This document shows, piece after piece, positions 22,814 through 34,025 of a stretch of DNA of 64,000 bases. The notes under the pieces are model-generated. The model searched no databases and was not told the origin of the DNA. It worked only from the letters and a program-made list of their open reading frames with translations. The DNA comes from Drechslerella dactyloides. Its lineage: Eukaryota > Ascomycota > Orbiliomycetes > Orbiliales > Orbiliaceae. How positions within the stretch are numbered: position 1 is the stretch's first letter; every line of letters begins with the position of its first letter. The position numbers and the translations under genes are program-made. The stretch is taken from the NCBI GenBank assembly GCA_020064725.1, contig JAGTWJ010000008.1, forward strand, positions 744,001-808,000, read 5' to 3'.

Positions 22814-25800
22814 CTAGAACCAGTCGTCATCGCCATCGTCATCTTCCTCGGGAGGCGGAGAATGTCTCAACAATTCAATGACGTTGCGACTTCTAGACGC
22901 ATCCAGAGACGTCGGATCGACCGCCGGAGCAGCCGGCTTTGCCTTTGCCGCAGCCCTTGCAGGCTTGCTCGCCACTTTGTCAGAACCAGCTGTGGAGTGC
23001 TTCCTCGGCCGCCCCTTCTTCTTTGGCGTTGAATCCTTATTCTTTAACGGGACGCTGACGGACGAAGGTGCCGGTGAAGGTGCGCTGACAGACCCCGTTG
23101 GCGTGGACACATTCCTCTTCGGCCGTCCCCGCGGCTTGCTCGTCGTACCAGCTGCAGGGGTATTGTTAATAGGAGTGAACGAGTAGTTTGAGTTTCGAGC
23201 GCGTTTTGTAGGCGGAGACGTAGCAGATGTCATATCTAGATCAGGTGACAGTGTTTCGCCAACGTTGGTCTCCTTCCTAGGTCGACCGCGCTTCGCTGTA
23301 CTCGTTGTAGCAGGGGTCTTGGGCGTTCCGTTAGACTTGGATGTTGACGTTGCTGCTGGTGTTTTCGGCGTCGAGTTGCCAGCTATCTTCTTCGGACGGC
23401 CGCCTTTAGACAACGGCTTCGATGGTCGCAAACCGGGCTTTAGTTTGTTCCCCAAGGGTTTCGGAGGGCTTTTGACCACCTGTACGGGTGGGGGAGAGTC
23501 GTCCTCTGACTCTTCGTCGTCAGTGCCATTCTCATGCATAGCGACCAGCCGTCCCTCGCCGATGGCGATCTCAAACCCAAGCGACTCGTCTTCGGGTTCC
23601 TGGCTCTCCGCACGGCTTTGCGCCTCGGAACTGTAGACGGACAGCGCAGGGGGGCTGCGTCCTTCTGCCGCCGCTAGAGCCATGCGCTTGGCATCCTGCA
23701 GCGCCTTCGCGATTGCAGCTCTGTATGCCGCGGAGCCTGGTCTCAGTACCCCATCATCAATATCTGATTTCTCCTCCTCCTGTGCAGCCGCGGTTTTTTC
23801 TGCAACGCTAGCGCTCTTAGCTGCTTGATGAACTGGAGAAACTGCGCTAACATCCTCATTGTCGCCGCTGATAGAACCGTCGTCTTCATCTTCAGGGGCA
23901 TCGGTTGCGTCGTTCCGTCTGAACGCGAGAGCACTGATGAGAAGGCCGTTTCTGGCTGGCGGGCGCGAGGATTTGTTGAGCGATGTTCGACGGCCAGTCT
24001 CAAACGTCAGTCCATCAACCAACTCGCCAGTCCGAGTACTTCTACTAGTTTTCTTCGGCATGACTTCAGCCTCCCCGTCGCTCTCCAGGTCATTATACCT
24101 CCGCCCTTCGTCGTCTTCCTCGTCTGAAACCTCAGTATACATCCTGCGAGAGCCGGGCGGCCGACCCTTCTTAGGAGACATCGCAGAACCGTCTAGACGT
24201 CGTCGCTTCGGATCCGGCGTCAGGTCAGTGCTGACTTCGTCCTGCCCAAATCTTGCCGCCAGCTTCTTGGCCTTCTCTTCTTTCTCCTTCTCAATCTCGG
24301 CTTCATGGCGCTTCCACGCCTCCGGCGAGATCTTGAGCGTAACAATGAGAGAGCCCTTTCTCTTTCGCGACTTCTTCGACTTCATGTTCTTGACCCACTC
24401 CGCAACACCAGTCCGCTCGGCAGGTCCGGCCTCGAGGTCTCCTTGCACCCTCTCCGCTCGTTCTTTCCTCGACATACCGGGCTTCTTTGCTTTGCCGTTA
24501 CCGTTGTCGCCTTCGGCAGCCAGCGATGGGTCGATTTGCGTATGATAGGCGCTGAGTATGCCCGTGAGACCGTATGGTTCCGAGGGCGCGTCTTGCTCGG
24601 CGTCATGCTCGGCGTCATGTTCGGCGTCAGAACCAAACGTTTCCGTAGGGTGCAAGTTGGGTCGGTCGTAAGAATATGTCTCTTGATAGGAATTGTTCCA
24701 AGCTTGGGTGGAAGAGAGCTCGTCTTCCTGTTCCTGAGAACGCATTAAACCCGCAGCAGCAAGGAATGCAAGCGGATTCTTCTCAAGAGTCGAGAGATTG
24801 GACTGTCCTGGCGCCGGTGCGTCTTGTGGTCTGTTCCAGACGGGAAAGTCATGGTTTCCGTTACTCTGCATATGAACGTCTGAAGAGGACGGAGGATGAT
24901 GATCACCGCCAAATCCATGAACTAGACGGAAATATTCAATTCAGTCAGTACAAATTATGGAAAGAAGGAAACTGCGCAATTACCATACTAACCAGGCCCT
25001 TGATGAGCAGCGTCCATAGCTTCGGCTACATCACCATCTTGATGCATCATGACGGTCTCAGCCACTCTATGATATCGGCTTGGAGAAAATGGCAACTCGG
25101 GTGGATTCTCAAATATCTTGACATAGTCTCCATTTGTACCACTCTGATAGGACCCAAATGGATCCGAATACCCCATGCCAAGTGCCGGGTCGATTGGGAT
25201 CGACGCAACGTCCAGCCCAGCAGCGCTAAAGTGTGCCTTATACTCTATAGGCTCTGCCACAATGTTCTGGTCATTGAACTCGTCAGGGAACGGCGGCTCC
25301 TCCGCCCCGTTAGCCCCATCTGGTTCTGCGGTGTCCGGCGCCCCAAAATCTCCATCCCATTTCGATAGGCTATCGACGTTGTCGGTATCGCCTTCCCCAC
25401 GCTTTCGTTTCCCACCACTGACACCGTTCGTTAACCAGCCAACGTTGCCTTTCCCAAAGTCGACTAAGCTTTCCACACTCCTTGGATCAGCGACGTGCTT
25501 TGTGACAGCACCTAGAATCGTGCCCTTCGGAACGTAAGGATTGTAATTAGGCTTCTTGCGGCATCTACCACATGAGCAGAAGCCCAAGCAGACGGGGCAT
25601 TTCCAATGGTGCTTCGCCAGGCAGTCGTCGAAAGGGTCCATATCAAAAGCACGCCACAGATTTCCAAAACAGTAGGCCTTGCCGCAGTCCTTGGTCGTGC
25701 ATAGCATAGCCTTCCAGCTTGGATGCCAATAGCCGCATGGGTGGCAGTTAAGAAGCTTCCCCTCTCGCTTCTTCTTGGCGATCTCTTTCTCGTCGTCGGG

Positions 25801-27587
25801 GTTGTCTAAGGTGTCTGGATCGAGATAGGGCCTCTTTCGAAGGGCTTCCTGGCAGACTCTCGCCAAGCTCTTCCTCTCTCGGTTCATGTTGGCAAGTGCC
25901 TCGGAAAACTGGGGTGGACCGACGGCGCTTTGATCGACCTCTTTCAGGATCGCGGTGACCCTCAGCCTAAACTTTTCGTGGTTTCTCAGAAGCTCGAACC
26001 ATGAATGCTGCTCTACCCACTCCAGCCCGCTCACACAGAAGCAGCTCCTCCCTCTCGCGTAGCAGTCCATGCAGACGTCATACGGATCGTCTTCAAGTCC
26101 CTCCATGGATGGCGGACACCGCTTGCATGACAGAAAGCGATTGAAGATATTGCCTCGGCAGAACGAGCAGGTGACATTGTACTCATTTGGGATCAACTCG
26201 ACCTTAGTCTCTTTCGGTAGCAAAGGTGAGAAGCACTCGTCGAGCAAAACTGTGGTGAACATATTGTATAGCTTCATGTAGTCGCTTTTAATTGTGGGCG
26301 GGAAGAGCTTCATCTCATTTTCATCGCCATTGGCTAGGACTTTTGTGTAGTTCAATAGTGTGTCGTACACAATTGCTCTTGTCTTGTACTGTTCGTCTCG
26401 GCAGACCATTCGGATCTTAGGCAGTGTTTCTCGCATGGCATGTTCCAGCGTTTCGACTGTTGTTCGATTCCAGGCTGCTTTGACGGTGTACGTACCCCTG
26501 TTCCAAACTTGGTGGGGTGCTAGCGGCGGCACCAGGACGTAGTCCCCTACCCTCTGCTCCAGGACGTACACCGTGAATGGCGCCTTTCGCAGATCTTCGA
26601 TACTCGCAAAGTGCGCTTCGATCGATAAGTCGTGACCCAGCGTGCCCAGCCAGTACTCCGCAACCACATCCCTGTCGGCCATCTGCGTCATGAACCATAG
26701 ACTGCTTCCCTTTTCACTATTGGCACCATCTTGAGAAGCTGAAATCATGATGTTCTGGCCCAATGTAGCACACATTTCTATATGCGCAGGGGTGTATGTC
26801 CCTTCATGGCCGACGTAACACATCATGTTCTCCGCTCGAGCATCGTTCGGTAACGAGGACATCAGGTCGGCGCGACTGGACAGATAGAAGGTCGATTCGG
26901 GAAGTAGATTTGCGAGGGACGATCGCCAGACTGGCGGGCAGTCAAGGTCCTTGCCGTAGAGTCGTTGTTGATGGCCGGCGTAATTGCTGGGTGTGAACTT
27001 GGAGGTGAGTTTCGCCATATTGTTCAGATAGTGGCCAAAGGTCATGGGAATGTCGGCCTTGTTTGGGATATCTCGAATATTGACCTCTAAAGTTGAGCAC
27101 GCGCTCTCGCAATCAGATACCAGTTTGCGCCAGACATTCATAACGAGGTAAGGGAAACCATACGATCCGTCCCATGATTTGACTTGAGCCATTCCACATT
27201 GAATATCCACTTCGGCCAGTCGCTGCGCAGATGCCAGTTTTCGATAACAAGTGGTATGCCCTTAGTTACCACGTGTTCGTGAATCATGGCCTGCAGCGAC
27301 TCGATGTTGTTGGCGTTGATGCGACGGGCATCTATTCTCTGGATTGGTTTGAAGTTCGGTGTCGACGAGACGAGCAGCGGTATGTTGATGGTCGGGCTGA
27401 TTGGCACGAAGGGCGCCGCCTCCTGCCGGGGAGCCATCCTGGGTTTTGGAGGACCAGGCGGCGGCATGACGGCAGCGGAAGCGGTGCTGGACCTCTGTAT
27501 GACCTCCTGGAAGCGTGAATCCCAGTAGGCGAGCTGCTCGTTCGTAAAGTCACGAGCGACTCGATTCTGTGTTCTGGAATTGGGCAT
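22814..27587 (-). CDS. JmjC-domain chromatin protein with zf-4CXXC_R1 finger and AT-hooks (1,541 aa)
   Basis: Three exons (27587-27164, 27086-24993, 24921-22814) join what would otherwise look like three genes. Introns are 77 and 71 nt; the second has a GTTAGT donor and CTAG acceptor. The JmjC domain spans about residues 200-350, with Fe(II) ligands H243 and E245 (HIE, a permitted variant of HxD) and H333, so it may be an active 2-oxoglutarate oxygenase acting on histone methyl-lysine. One Cys cluster follows at about 465-510, then a Cys-rich domain at about 586-660 (CPVCLGFCSCGRC) typical of zf-4CXXC_R1. The C-terminal 680 residues are disordered and charged, with five AT-hook cores at about residues 1090 (KKGRPPG), 1346 (GGRPKK), 1383 (KRGRPRK), 1436 (PRGRPKR) and 1473 (KKGRPRK), predicting minor-groove binding of AT-rich DNA. 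The frame is open upstream to 27842, but 27587 gives the more protein-like start. Confidence 0.87.
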
Positions 27588-27971
27588 CGAAAAGAAGGAC
27601 GAGATAGATGGCTGAGGGAATCCAGGCGTTTCTATCTCGGTCGAGCAGGCGGCAGACCATGCCGGAGTGTGGAATCGCGAAGAATTGGACGTGCTGTCGT
27701 CGGATGCTGGATGGAAGAATGGTGGAGAGATGTGCGATGGAGACAGCCGGCCGCGTTCCAAAGTTCCAAACGGGCAGCTTTCCGCCCGCCGCGCCGCAAC
27801 ACGCAAAAGCAAACACATCCCGAAACACCGTCTTTGAAACACCTCGAACGCCCACGAACTCTACTAAAATTCCAACTTGAACGTGCCTGCGCGAGATATT
27901 GACAGTACGCCCACACGGCAGCGCATCGCTGGGTGTGCGAGAAAAAAGCAGGAGAGGATACTTCTATCGGC
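27588..27971. promoter_or_regulatory. Bidirectional promoter, JmjC gene / COQ2
   Basis: A 384-bp gap between divergent ATGs, GC-rich and without a TATA box, as expected for housekeeping genes. The open frame upstream of the JmjC ATG runs through part of it. Confidence 0.55.
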
Positions 27972-29201
27972 ATGATCTCTGCGCGACCGTATCTGTCTGT
28001 CCTGCGGCAATCGATATGCGGGCATCGCAGCACGACAGTCTTCCTGCGCCAGGTGAACGGTACCGCACGAGGTAGCAGGAACCTTGGTTCCTCCCTCATT
28101 TCGTCGTCCGCACGTTGGAACCGAAGAATCGCGACCGCCGGAGCACCTCATGCAGGTCTTGCAAGCAATGCGCCGCCAACTACTGTTAACGACGCAGATC
28201 TGCGGCCCTACGAGCCGCCTACCACCGGAATCCTGTCCTACCTTCCACCTCGAATTGTCCCTTACGCCGAACTGATCCGCCTGGACAAGCCGACTGGAGG
28301 ACTGTATCTGTTTTACCCATGTGTCTGGTCAACATTGATGGCCGCCACAATGGCGAGCCCCATCAGTCCACCGCTGACCGTCGCGTCCACGATATTTTTG
28401 TTCGCATCAGGCGCATTTGTGATGCGCAGCGCCGGTTGCACGATCAACGACTTCTGGGACCGTGGCTTCGACAAGCACGTTTGGAGAACAAGACATAGGC
28501 CGATAGCTCGCGGCGCCATATCGCCCAAGTCGGCGTTCTTCTTCGCAGGTGGCCAGTGCCTCGTCGGGCTAGGGGTACTGCTACAGTTCCCCGTCGAAGC
28601 AATACTGTGCGGTCTTCCAAGCATCATCTTGGTCTGTACTTACCCTCTAGCGAAGAGAATTACCAATTATCCACAGTTCGTCCTCGGGCTAGCATTCAGC
28701 TGGGGAGCTTTGTTGGGATTCCCGGCGCTGGGTGTGTCACTCTTCGACGGGTCGATGGCATTGGCGGCTGCTGGGTGTCTCTACGCCGCTAATGTCTTCT
28801 GGACGGTTCTCTACGACATCATCTACGCACACCAGGACCTTCGGGACGATGTGAAAGCGGGCGTCAAGGGAATCGTTGTGCGCCATCCGGAGATCACGAA
28901 GCCTATCATGAGCGCGCTGAACGTGCTGCAAGTTGGGTTCTTAGGGGCAGCTGGATATTTTGCTGGAATGGGACCTATCTACTATGCGTGGAGCGTATTC
29001 GGCGCTGGCGCAGCTAACGGCTGGATGATCTGGAGGGCGAATCTCAAGGATGAGAAGGAATGCTGGCAGTGGTTCAAGTGGAATAGCTGGATGGTTGGGG
29101 TCGTCATGGTAGGAGGAGGATTGACTGCCGAATACCTCTTGGACAGGCTCAATGAAGCGGATAGAGAGAAGGGCGAGGTAACAGACGTTATCACTCCCTG
29201 A
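27972..29201 (+). CDS. COQ2: 4-hydroxybenzoate polyprenyltransferase (ubiquinone biosynthesis)
   Basis: Single exon, 409 aa. It attaches the polyprenyl tail to 4-hydroxybenzoate in the inner mitochondrial membrane, an early step of coenzyme Q synthesis. Both Asp-rich UbiA motifs are intact: N159-D160-xx-D163-xxx-D167 (NDFWDRGFD) and D282-xx-Y285-AxQD-xx-DD293 (DIIYAHQDLRDD); they bind the Mg-diphosphate. About eight hydrophobic helices follow the LIRLDKPTGG signature at 101-110. The first 60 residues are Arg/Ser-rich with few acids, consistent with a mitochondrial presequence. The first ATG in frame is at 27972. It shares a promoter region with the JmjC gene. Confidence 0.95.
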   Translation: MISARPYLSVLRQSICGHRSTTVFLRQVNGTARGSRNLGSSLISSSARWNRRIATAGAPHAGLASNAPPTTVNDADLRPYEPPTTGILSYLPPRIVPYAELIRLDKPTGGLYLFYPCVWSTLMAATMASPISPPLTVASTIFLFASGAFVMRSAGCTINDFWDRGFDKHVWRTRHRPIARGAISPKSAFFFAGGQCLVGLGVLLQFPVEAILCGLPSIILVCTYPLAKRITNYPQFVLGLAFSWGALLGFPALGVSLFDGSMALAAAGCLYAANVFWTVLYDIIYAHQDLRDDVKAGVKGIVVRHPEITKPIMSALNVLQVGFLGAAGYFAGMGPIYYAWSVFGAGAANGWMIWRANLKDEKECWQWFKWNSWMVGVVMVGGGLTAEYLLDRLNEADREKGEVTDVITP

Positions 29202-29750
29202 TCGCATCGAATATATTCACGAATGTAAGTTTATATGTAGTCGCAATCATTGTAAGTCAAAATGCAGAGCTCCCAGAGACGACTATGACCCTGCTCGAGC
29301 TTGTGGGCCCTTACAGTACTTTCCAGTGTACATATTTCGCATACCATGTCTATAAAACTGCCCATTCCATGTTTCTATTTCGCCAAGTATATATATTGTA
29401 AAGAGGGCAGCTGCTTTTGAGGCTATTCTGCAGGTGAGGCGGATAGTAGGCTAGCGTAGGGCCGCATAGCGCTGATGCGGGCGCGCACACCGAAAAAAGA
29501 CTGATGCGGCTCGCTTCCGCACAGGGCACAATGAACCAGTCACAACCCAGTCACAACCTGCAAACCACACTTCAACCCACCTTCACGGAACATCATCACC
29601 TTCACCCACAGCTCCATCTTCACGCCATCAACCCTGCTTCACACCCACCGACAAGCACCGCTGCATCCGGACAAAGGCTACGGATATATTCATCCCTCTC
29701 CTCATCCTTGATAGTGCTCTCGCATTCCTCCCTCGTCCTTATCACTCAAA
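29202..29750. other. Intergenic region COQ2 - GCD7
   Basis: 549 bp. The left part is AT-rich 3' flank; the right part (29520-29750) is a C/A- and CT-rich leader typical before fungal start codons. No gene seen; the open frame from 29504 is only the extension of GCD7 exon 2 through its intron. Confidence 0.6.
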
Positions 29751-31386
29751 ATGCGGGCCGAGGAGACCCCGCTGGAGCTGGTCCAGTTCCTAAAGGTCGC
29801 AAACACAGTCAGGGCGAACGAGTGCATAGAAATTCTCACTGGGTATACCAACCTCCATATCTCGGCACCTCTCATCTCTCCCGACTCCCAATCCAGAGTG
29901 CTGACAATCATTTCGTCGGCTACGGCAGACTTCTCAAACGCCGCCAGATTAAATCGAGCCGCAACGTCGCTCAAGCTGTCGCGAAACTCCTGCTGCGCTT
30001 CGTCTCTCAGAACAAACACACCAAGCTCAGCGAGGCCAATAGCCTCATCAAAGATGTTCGGGATCTCGGCCGACAATTGGTCATAGTACAACCAAGGGAG
30101 ATGGTGATCGGGAACATTGTCAGACGAGTCATTGGCGTTATCAGAGAAGAAGCTTCCGCGGATGACAACAATAGCAGCCACGGTCTCAACGACCTTCTGC
30201 TTGGAGGCAGGTCCTCTAGGGCATCGAGCGTCGGTGATGACAGTTTCGGCAGCGGCCCCAACTCTGGCACTGCAACCCCTCTTTCCGGTCGGCCGTTCTC
30301 CCGTGATGGTGAAGAGGATATCGATGACATGGCCCGCCGCAAATCCAAAATATACATCCCCAATCTCAGGGCGAATCTCACCCGTGTTGGCTCGTTCGCA
30401 GCTGCGAACCCAAGCTTCAGCCAGACGAACCTCCAACACGCAATGTTCTCTCTCCTCCTATCATCGCCACTACCCGCCGACTCTCCAATGTCCCAGACCC
30501 CGACCCTCCGTCCTGAAACCCGAGAAGTCTTCGAAGACAAAGATATACGTGGAGACGTCATTGACGGCATCAAAGAAATCATGGAGGAGCTGACCGAGGT
30601 GGATAACCAGCTGGCTGCTCACAGCGAAATCCACATTCACTCTGATGAATTCATCCTCGTCTACGGAGCGTCGCTTACCGTTCACAAATTCCTCATGAAG
30701 GCAGCGGCGAAACGCCGCTTCACTGTTATGGTCGTCGAATCACATCCCAATGACTACCACGCGACTCACGAGATGTTGAAGGCTCCTTCCGTGCCAAGGA
30801 AGAAAGTGCCCGTTGCTCCCAAGTCGAACAAATCCAGTGGACCAAGCCATGAAGAGCCGATGTCGACATCAGAGTTTACGGCGACTTTGACCAGCATGGG
30901 CGTTGAAGTAATGCTCCTGCCGGATACACTCGTCCCCGCAGCTATGTCCCGTGTCAACAAGGTCATCATGGGCTGCCACGTCGTTTTCCGCAACGGATCT
31001 TGCATCACCTCCGCCGGCGCGAAATCAGTAGCTCGCTGTGCACAAGAGCACGCGACTCCAGTTGTCGTAGTCACCGGCGTTTACAAAATCTCGCCCATCT
31101 ACCCCTTCAACCCAGAGTCTATGCTCGAAATCGGCGACAGTAGCAATCTCGTCAGCTGGGCAGAAGGAGACATGGTTGCGAAGACGGAGATCGCGAACCC
31201 GGTAATGGACTTTGTCCCAGATCACCTCATTGATCATTACATCACGAACGTGTAAGTAGATTCCAACTACTATCCGATGGGCATCACCAGAGCTAACTGA
31301 TGTGACACAGAGGCGGATATACACCGCAAAATCTTTACAAGCTCGTTGAAGAACAATACGGAAGCACGATGGACTCCCTCGAGTAA
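29751..31386 (+). CDS. GCD7: Translation initiation factor eIF2B subunit beta
   Basis: Exons 29751-29842, 29929-31251 and 31311-31386 give 496 aa. The first intron (86 nt) has a GTATAC donor and CTGAC branch site; the second (59 nt) has GTAAGT, CTAAC and CACAG. eIF2B is the GDP-GTP exchange factor for eIF2; the beta subunit is part of its regulatory core, which senses eIF2-alpha phosphorylation. Supporting motifs: LLKRRQIKSSRNVAQ at the start of exon 2, QPREMVIGNIVRRV, HSDEFILVYGAS, MSRVNKVIMGCHVVFRNGS, and GVYKISPIYPF, then the conserved C-terminus GGYTPQNLYKLVEEQYG. A Ser/Gly-rich insert (residues about 125-180) makes it longer than the roughly 380-aa yeast protein. The 29751 ATG and both splice joins restore a continuous family alignment. 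Confidence 0.92.
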
Positions 31387-32426
31387 AGACCTGCAGACTC
31401 ACGGCTGTCTTGTTCCTATGTTCTTATGATTTGTTCACCATCCTCTTCCCCCCTCTTTCCCACACCTTGTTCTTTCCACTAAAAGCATAGCATCGCTTGT
31501 GGCATGTGTTGATACCCATGTCCGTCAATTCATTTCCCATGTAGATTTTCCTTTTGCCCCATTTCCTGCTGCGCAGGCGCGCGACAACTCTCAAGGCCAA
31601 GGAGTGCTCCTGTAACGACCTCTCTGTTTACACTCTGCATGTATCACAGAGAGCACGAGTAGACGTTTCCCTAGAATTAATCCGCATACGTTCTATCGAA
31701 TCCAAAAATCCGAATGGTCTACGAATTGAACAATTTAAGTTCCGTTAGCGTTTGGCGGGGCAGCCGAATCCGCTGGGGTGCCAATGCGGGGTGCAGAACC
31801 GACACCCGTCAAGCAGCATGACGTCAGAGCCCGCTGCAAGCCGCAGCCAAAAATTCCACCACGTTCAAGAACGCAGCGCGATGGCGATGGCGAAAAGTCG
31901 CAGGGTAGCCGAAGGGCAAGAACAACATCGGGGATAGCGCCTTGGACGAACCCGGTGGAATGCCCCGAGGTTGTACCTGCTGCTATTGGCTGCGCGTCGA
32001 CCGCCGCCGGTGGAGCAGAGGCCGCGATTTGACCCCGTCATGATGAACGTCATTATGAAAGCAGAACCCAAATTTCCCAGCGTGGACTCCAGCCATTGCC
32101 AAGCCCAGCGGATTGGGAGATGCGAGAATTGCGAGCCACATTCTGCATTCTCCCGGGCACAAAGGCGGGCGGTTGGTCACTGGAGTTACGTCGGCTGAAA
32201 GTTCGGTGGCGTCAGCGCTTGCTTGTAGAACAGGGCAGTCGGAAGTTACTCCCTTGCGCACTTAGGGGCAGTATATAAGTGGGAGCGTTACCCGTCATCG
32301 ACGACCAACCCGCCCTCATCGATCTCATCACTTGATAACATCTTATACTACAGCCTTCGACAAAGCTCAACAGCATCCAATAACTGACAAGTAACTTTTC
32401 TACCAACAAACAATCGATTCACAGCC
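31387..32426. other. Intergenic region with promoter of the small membrane protein gene
   Basis: About 1 kb. No supported gene. The left part is GCD7 3' flank; the right part has an AGGGG element (32264-32268), a TATATAA box (32272-32278) and an A/C-rich leader before the ATG at 32427. Confidence 0.6.
32272..32278 (+). promoter_or_regulatory. TATA box with adjacent STRE-like AGGGG
   Basis: TATATAA lies 149 bp upstream of the ATG, and AGGGG (32264-32268), the stress-response element core, is just upstream. A TATA plus STRE layout suggests a stress-inducible gene, unlike the TATA-less housekeeping neighbours. Confidence 0.5.
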
Positions 32427-33164
32427 ATGTCTCTCAAATACTTCCCTCCAGTCAAGCCCAGCGCTATTGCCCGTATGTTGAACCCCCAACTCCCGGAGCC
32501 TTGCCATGCGACGACTTGCCCTTCAGAGCAGACTTGCCCTGGACGACGGCCATCGCAAATGGTACCCATTGAAGCTGTTTGAGTAAATTGCTAACATGAA
32601 TATGCAGTCGGCACTGCCTTCAGCCAGCTTGGACACACTGCCGTCCTGGCCCCGCTCTTCGGTGGTACGTACAATCTCGCTTTCAGCCGCCAAATGACTT
32701 TCCATGACCCCTCCGCTAACAGCAACGGATAGACCGGTACGAGCGTGCCAGGAAGGCGAACGCCAGCCAGAATTTCCTCCACAGCAAGGTTTGTCACCTC
32801 CCGTAACTCCTCTGAACTCTATAAACAAGCTAACATACCGCCTCAACAACAGGAAGCAAAGCAGGGCGCCGTCCTCTTCGGCACCACCCTCGTCGGCTCG
32901 GGACTGCAGACCTACGCCATGGCCGCGCTGCTCACCACAACTGGCACACTCAGCTACAAAGGCGCAGCGTACCTCGGTACCCTCGTTTTCTTCACCACCA
33001 GCCTCGGAAGCACCATCGGAGGTCTGGTCGGATTCGGAGAGCCAGCTACCAGACCGGTTGACGTCACAGAGGTCGTCGCCGGGGCGATCAGCTCGCTGTT
33101 GGATACGGTTGGTTTGGCGGTGGTCTTGAACTGGTGGGGTGTCCGCACTATTGATTCCTTTTAG
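32427..33164 (+). CDS. Small predicted membrane protein, possibly DUF1761-like (156 aa)
   Basis: Four exons: 32427-32472, 32608-32664, 32733-32788 and 32853-33164, phases 1, 1, 0. Introns carry GTATGT, GTACGT and GTTTGT donors and CTAAC-type branch sites. The protein begins with a hydrophobic segment (IALGTAFSQLGHTAVLAPLFG, residues about 14-34) and has three further hydrophobic stretches at about 60-80, 85-105 and 125-145, suggesting a four-helix membrane protein. The layout recalls fungal DUF1761 proteins, but that is a weak memory match. Nothing indicates a substrate. The promoter carries TATA and AGGGG elements, so stress induction is plausible. Confidence 0.75.
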
Positions 33165-34025
33165 ATGGGATCATCAGTACGACACGATATGATATTGGCG
33201 TGTTCTTTTCCACTGTAATTTTGAGAATGGCGGAGGAATTCGTTTTTTTTTTGGTCCTGCTTCCGGCTCGGCGATTGACGAAAGCCGGCTCTTAATTGTC
33301 TATATTTGACTGGGGATGGTTTGGCGGAAGGAGAGGTCCTCTTTACACCTCGCCGTGGTGCTGTGAGGTTGATAATTGAAATACGGACAGCGATGAAAAA
33401 ATCGACAAATCTCTCTTCTAAAATATCGTCGCGGATCAAGATCTACGAATATTAATTGTGACGTAGCTTCGTGGTGGCGACAATGACGTGTTGATAATGT
33501 TGGAATCCAACGGACGCAAGTAGGATGTAAGTTGAGCCAGCAATTAATAGCTGATTTATCTCTTTTACAAAACTTGAGGAGGGCTCCAGAGTGAGGATCG
33601 TAGAAAAAGATATTTCATTCTGTTAACTCCTGGACGCGCGCGACGCAGCATTAAAAGTCAACTGATTTTGTAGGCGTTGCACCAGAATGCCCCGAATTCT
33701 TACGAGCGCCGCCATGATGCAACAAGTTGGACTATTCTGGCTGCTAGAGGATACTGAACCATCTTAGTTCTGGATCTTGTGGCAGATGGATGTCTTCAAC
33801 GAATGGCTAGATCTATAGACCGTAGCTTAATGAAAGACATATTGTACGCCTTGTCTTGTAAATTAGCCACTAGATGTAAATGCACAAGGCAGCATATGCA
33901 TATTCAAATATTAATACTCTGATTCAATTCAGCCACTCTGCTATCTACTCCATTATTAAACAGGCGGCGAAGAATCGTTCGCTTTAAATTTCTTTAATCA
34001 CAAATCGCTGGTCAGGTGCAGTGTG
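33165..34025. other. Intergenic region between convergent genes
   Basis: 861 bp, AT-rich, without ORFs of note. It separates the small membrane protein gene from the 3' end of the NACHT-ankyrin gene. Confidence 0.6.

Noticed and set aside
24872..24993. Gap between separate AT-hook and JmjC genes
   Set aside because: GTTAGT donor, CTAG acceptor and matching phase join the two into one protein.
27588..27842. N-terminal extension of the JmjC protein
   Set aside because: The frame is open, but the ATG at 27587 fits the spacing to COQ2 and the extension is low complexity and overlaps the likely shared promoter.
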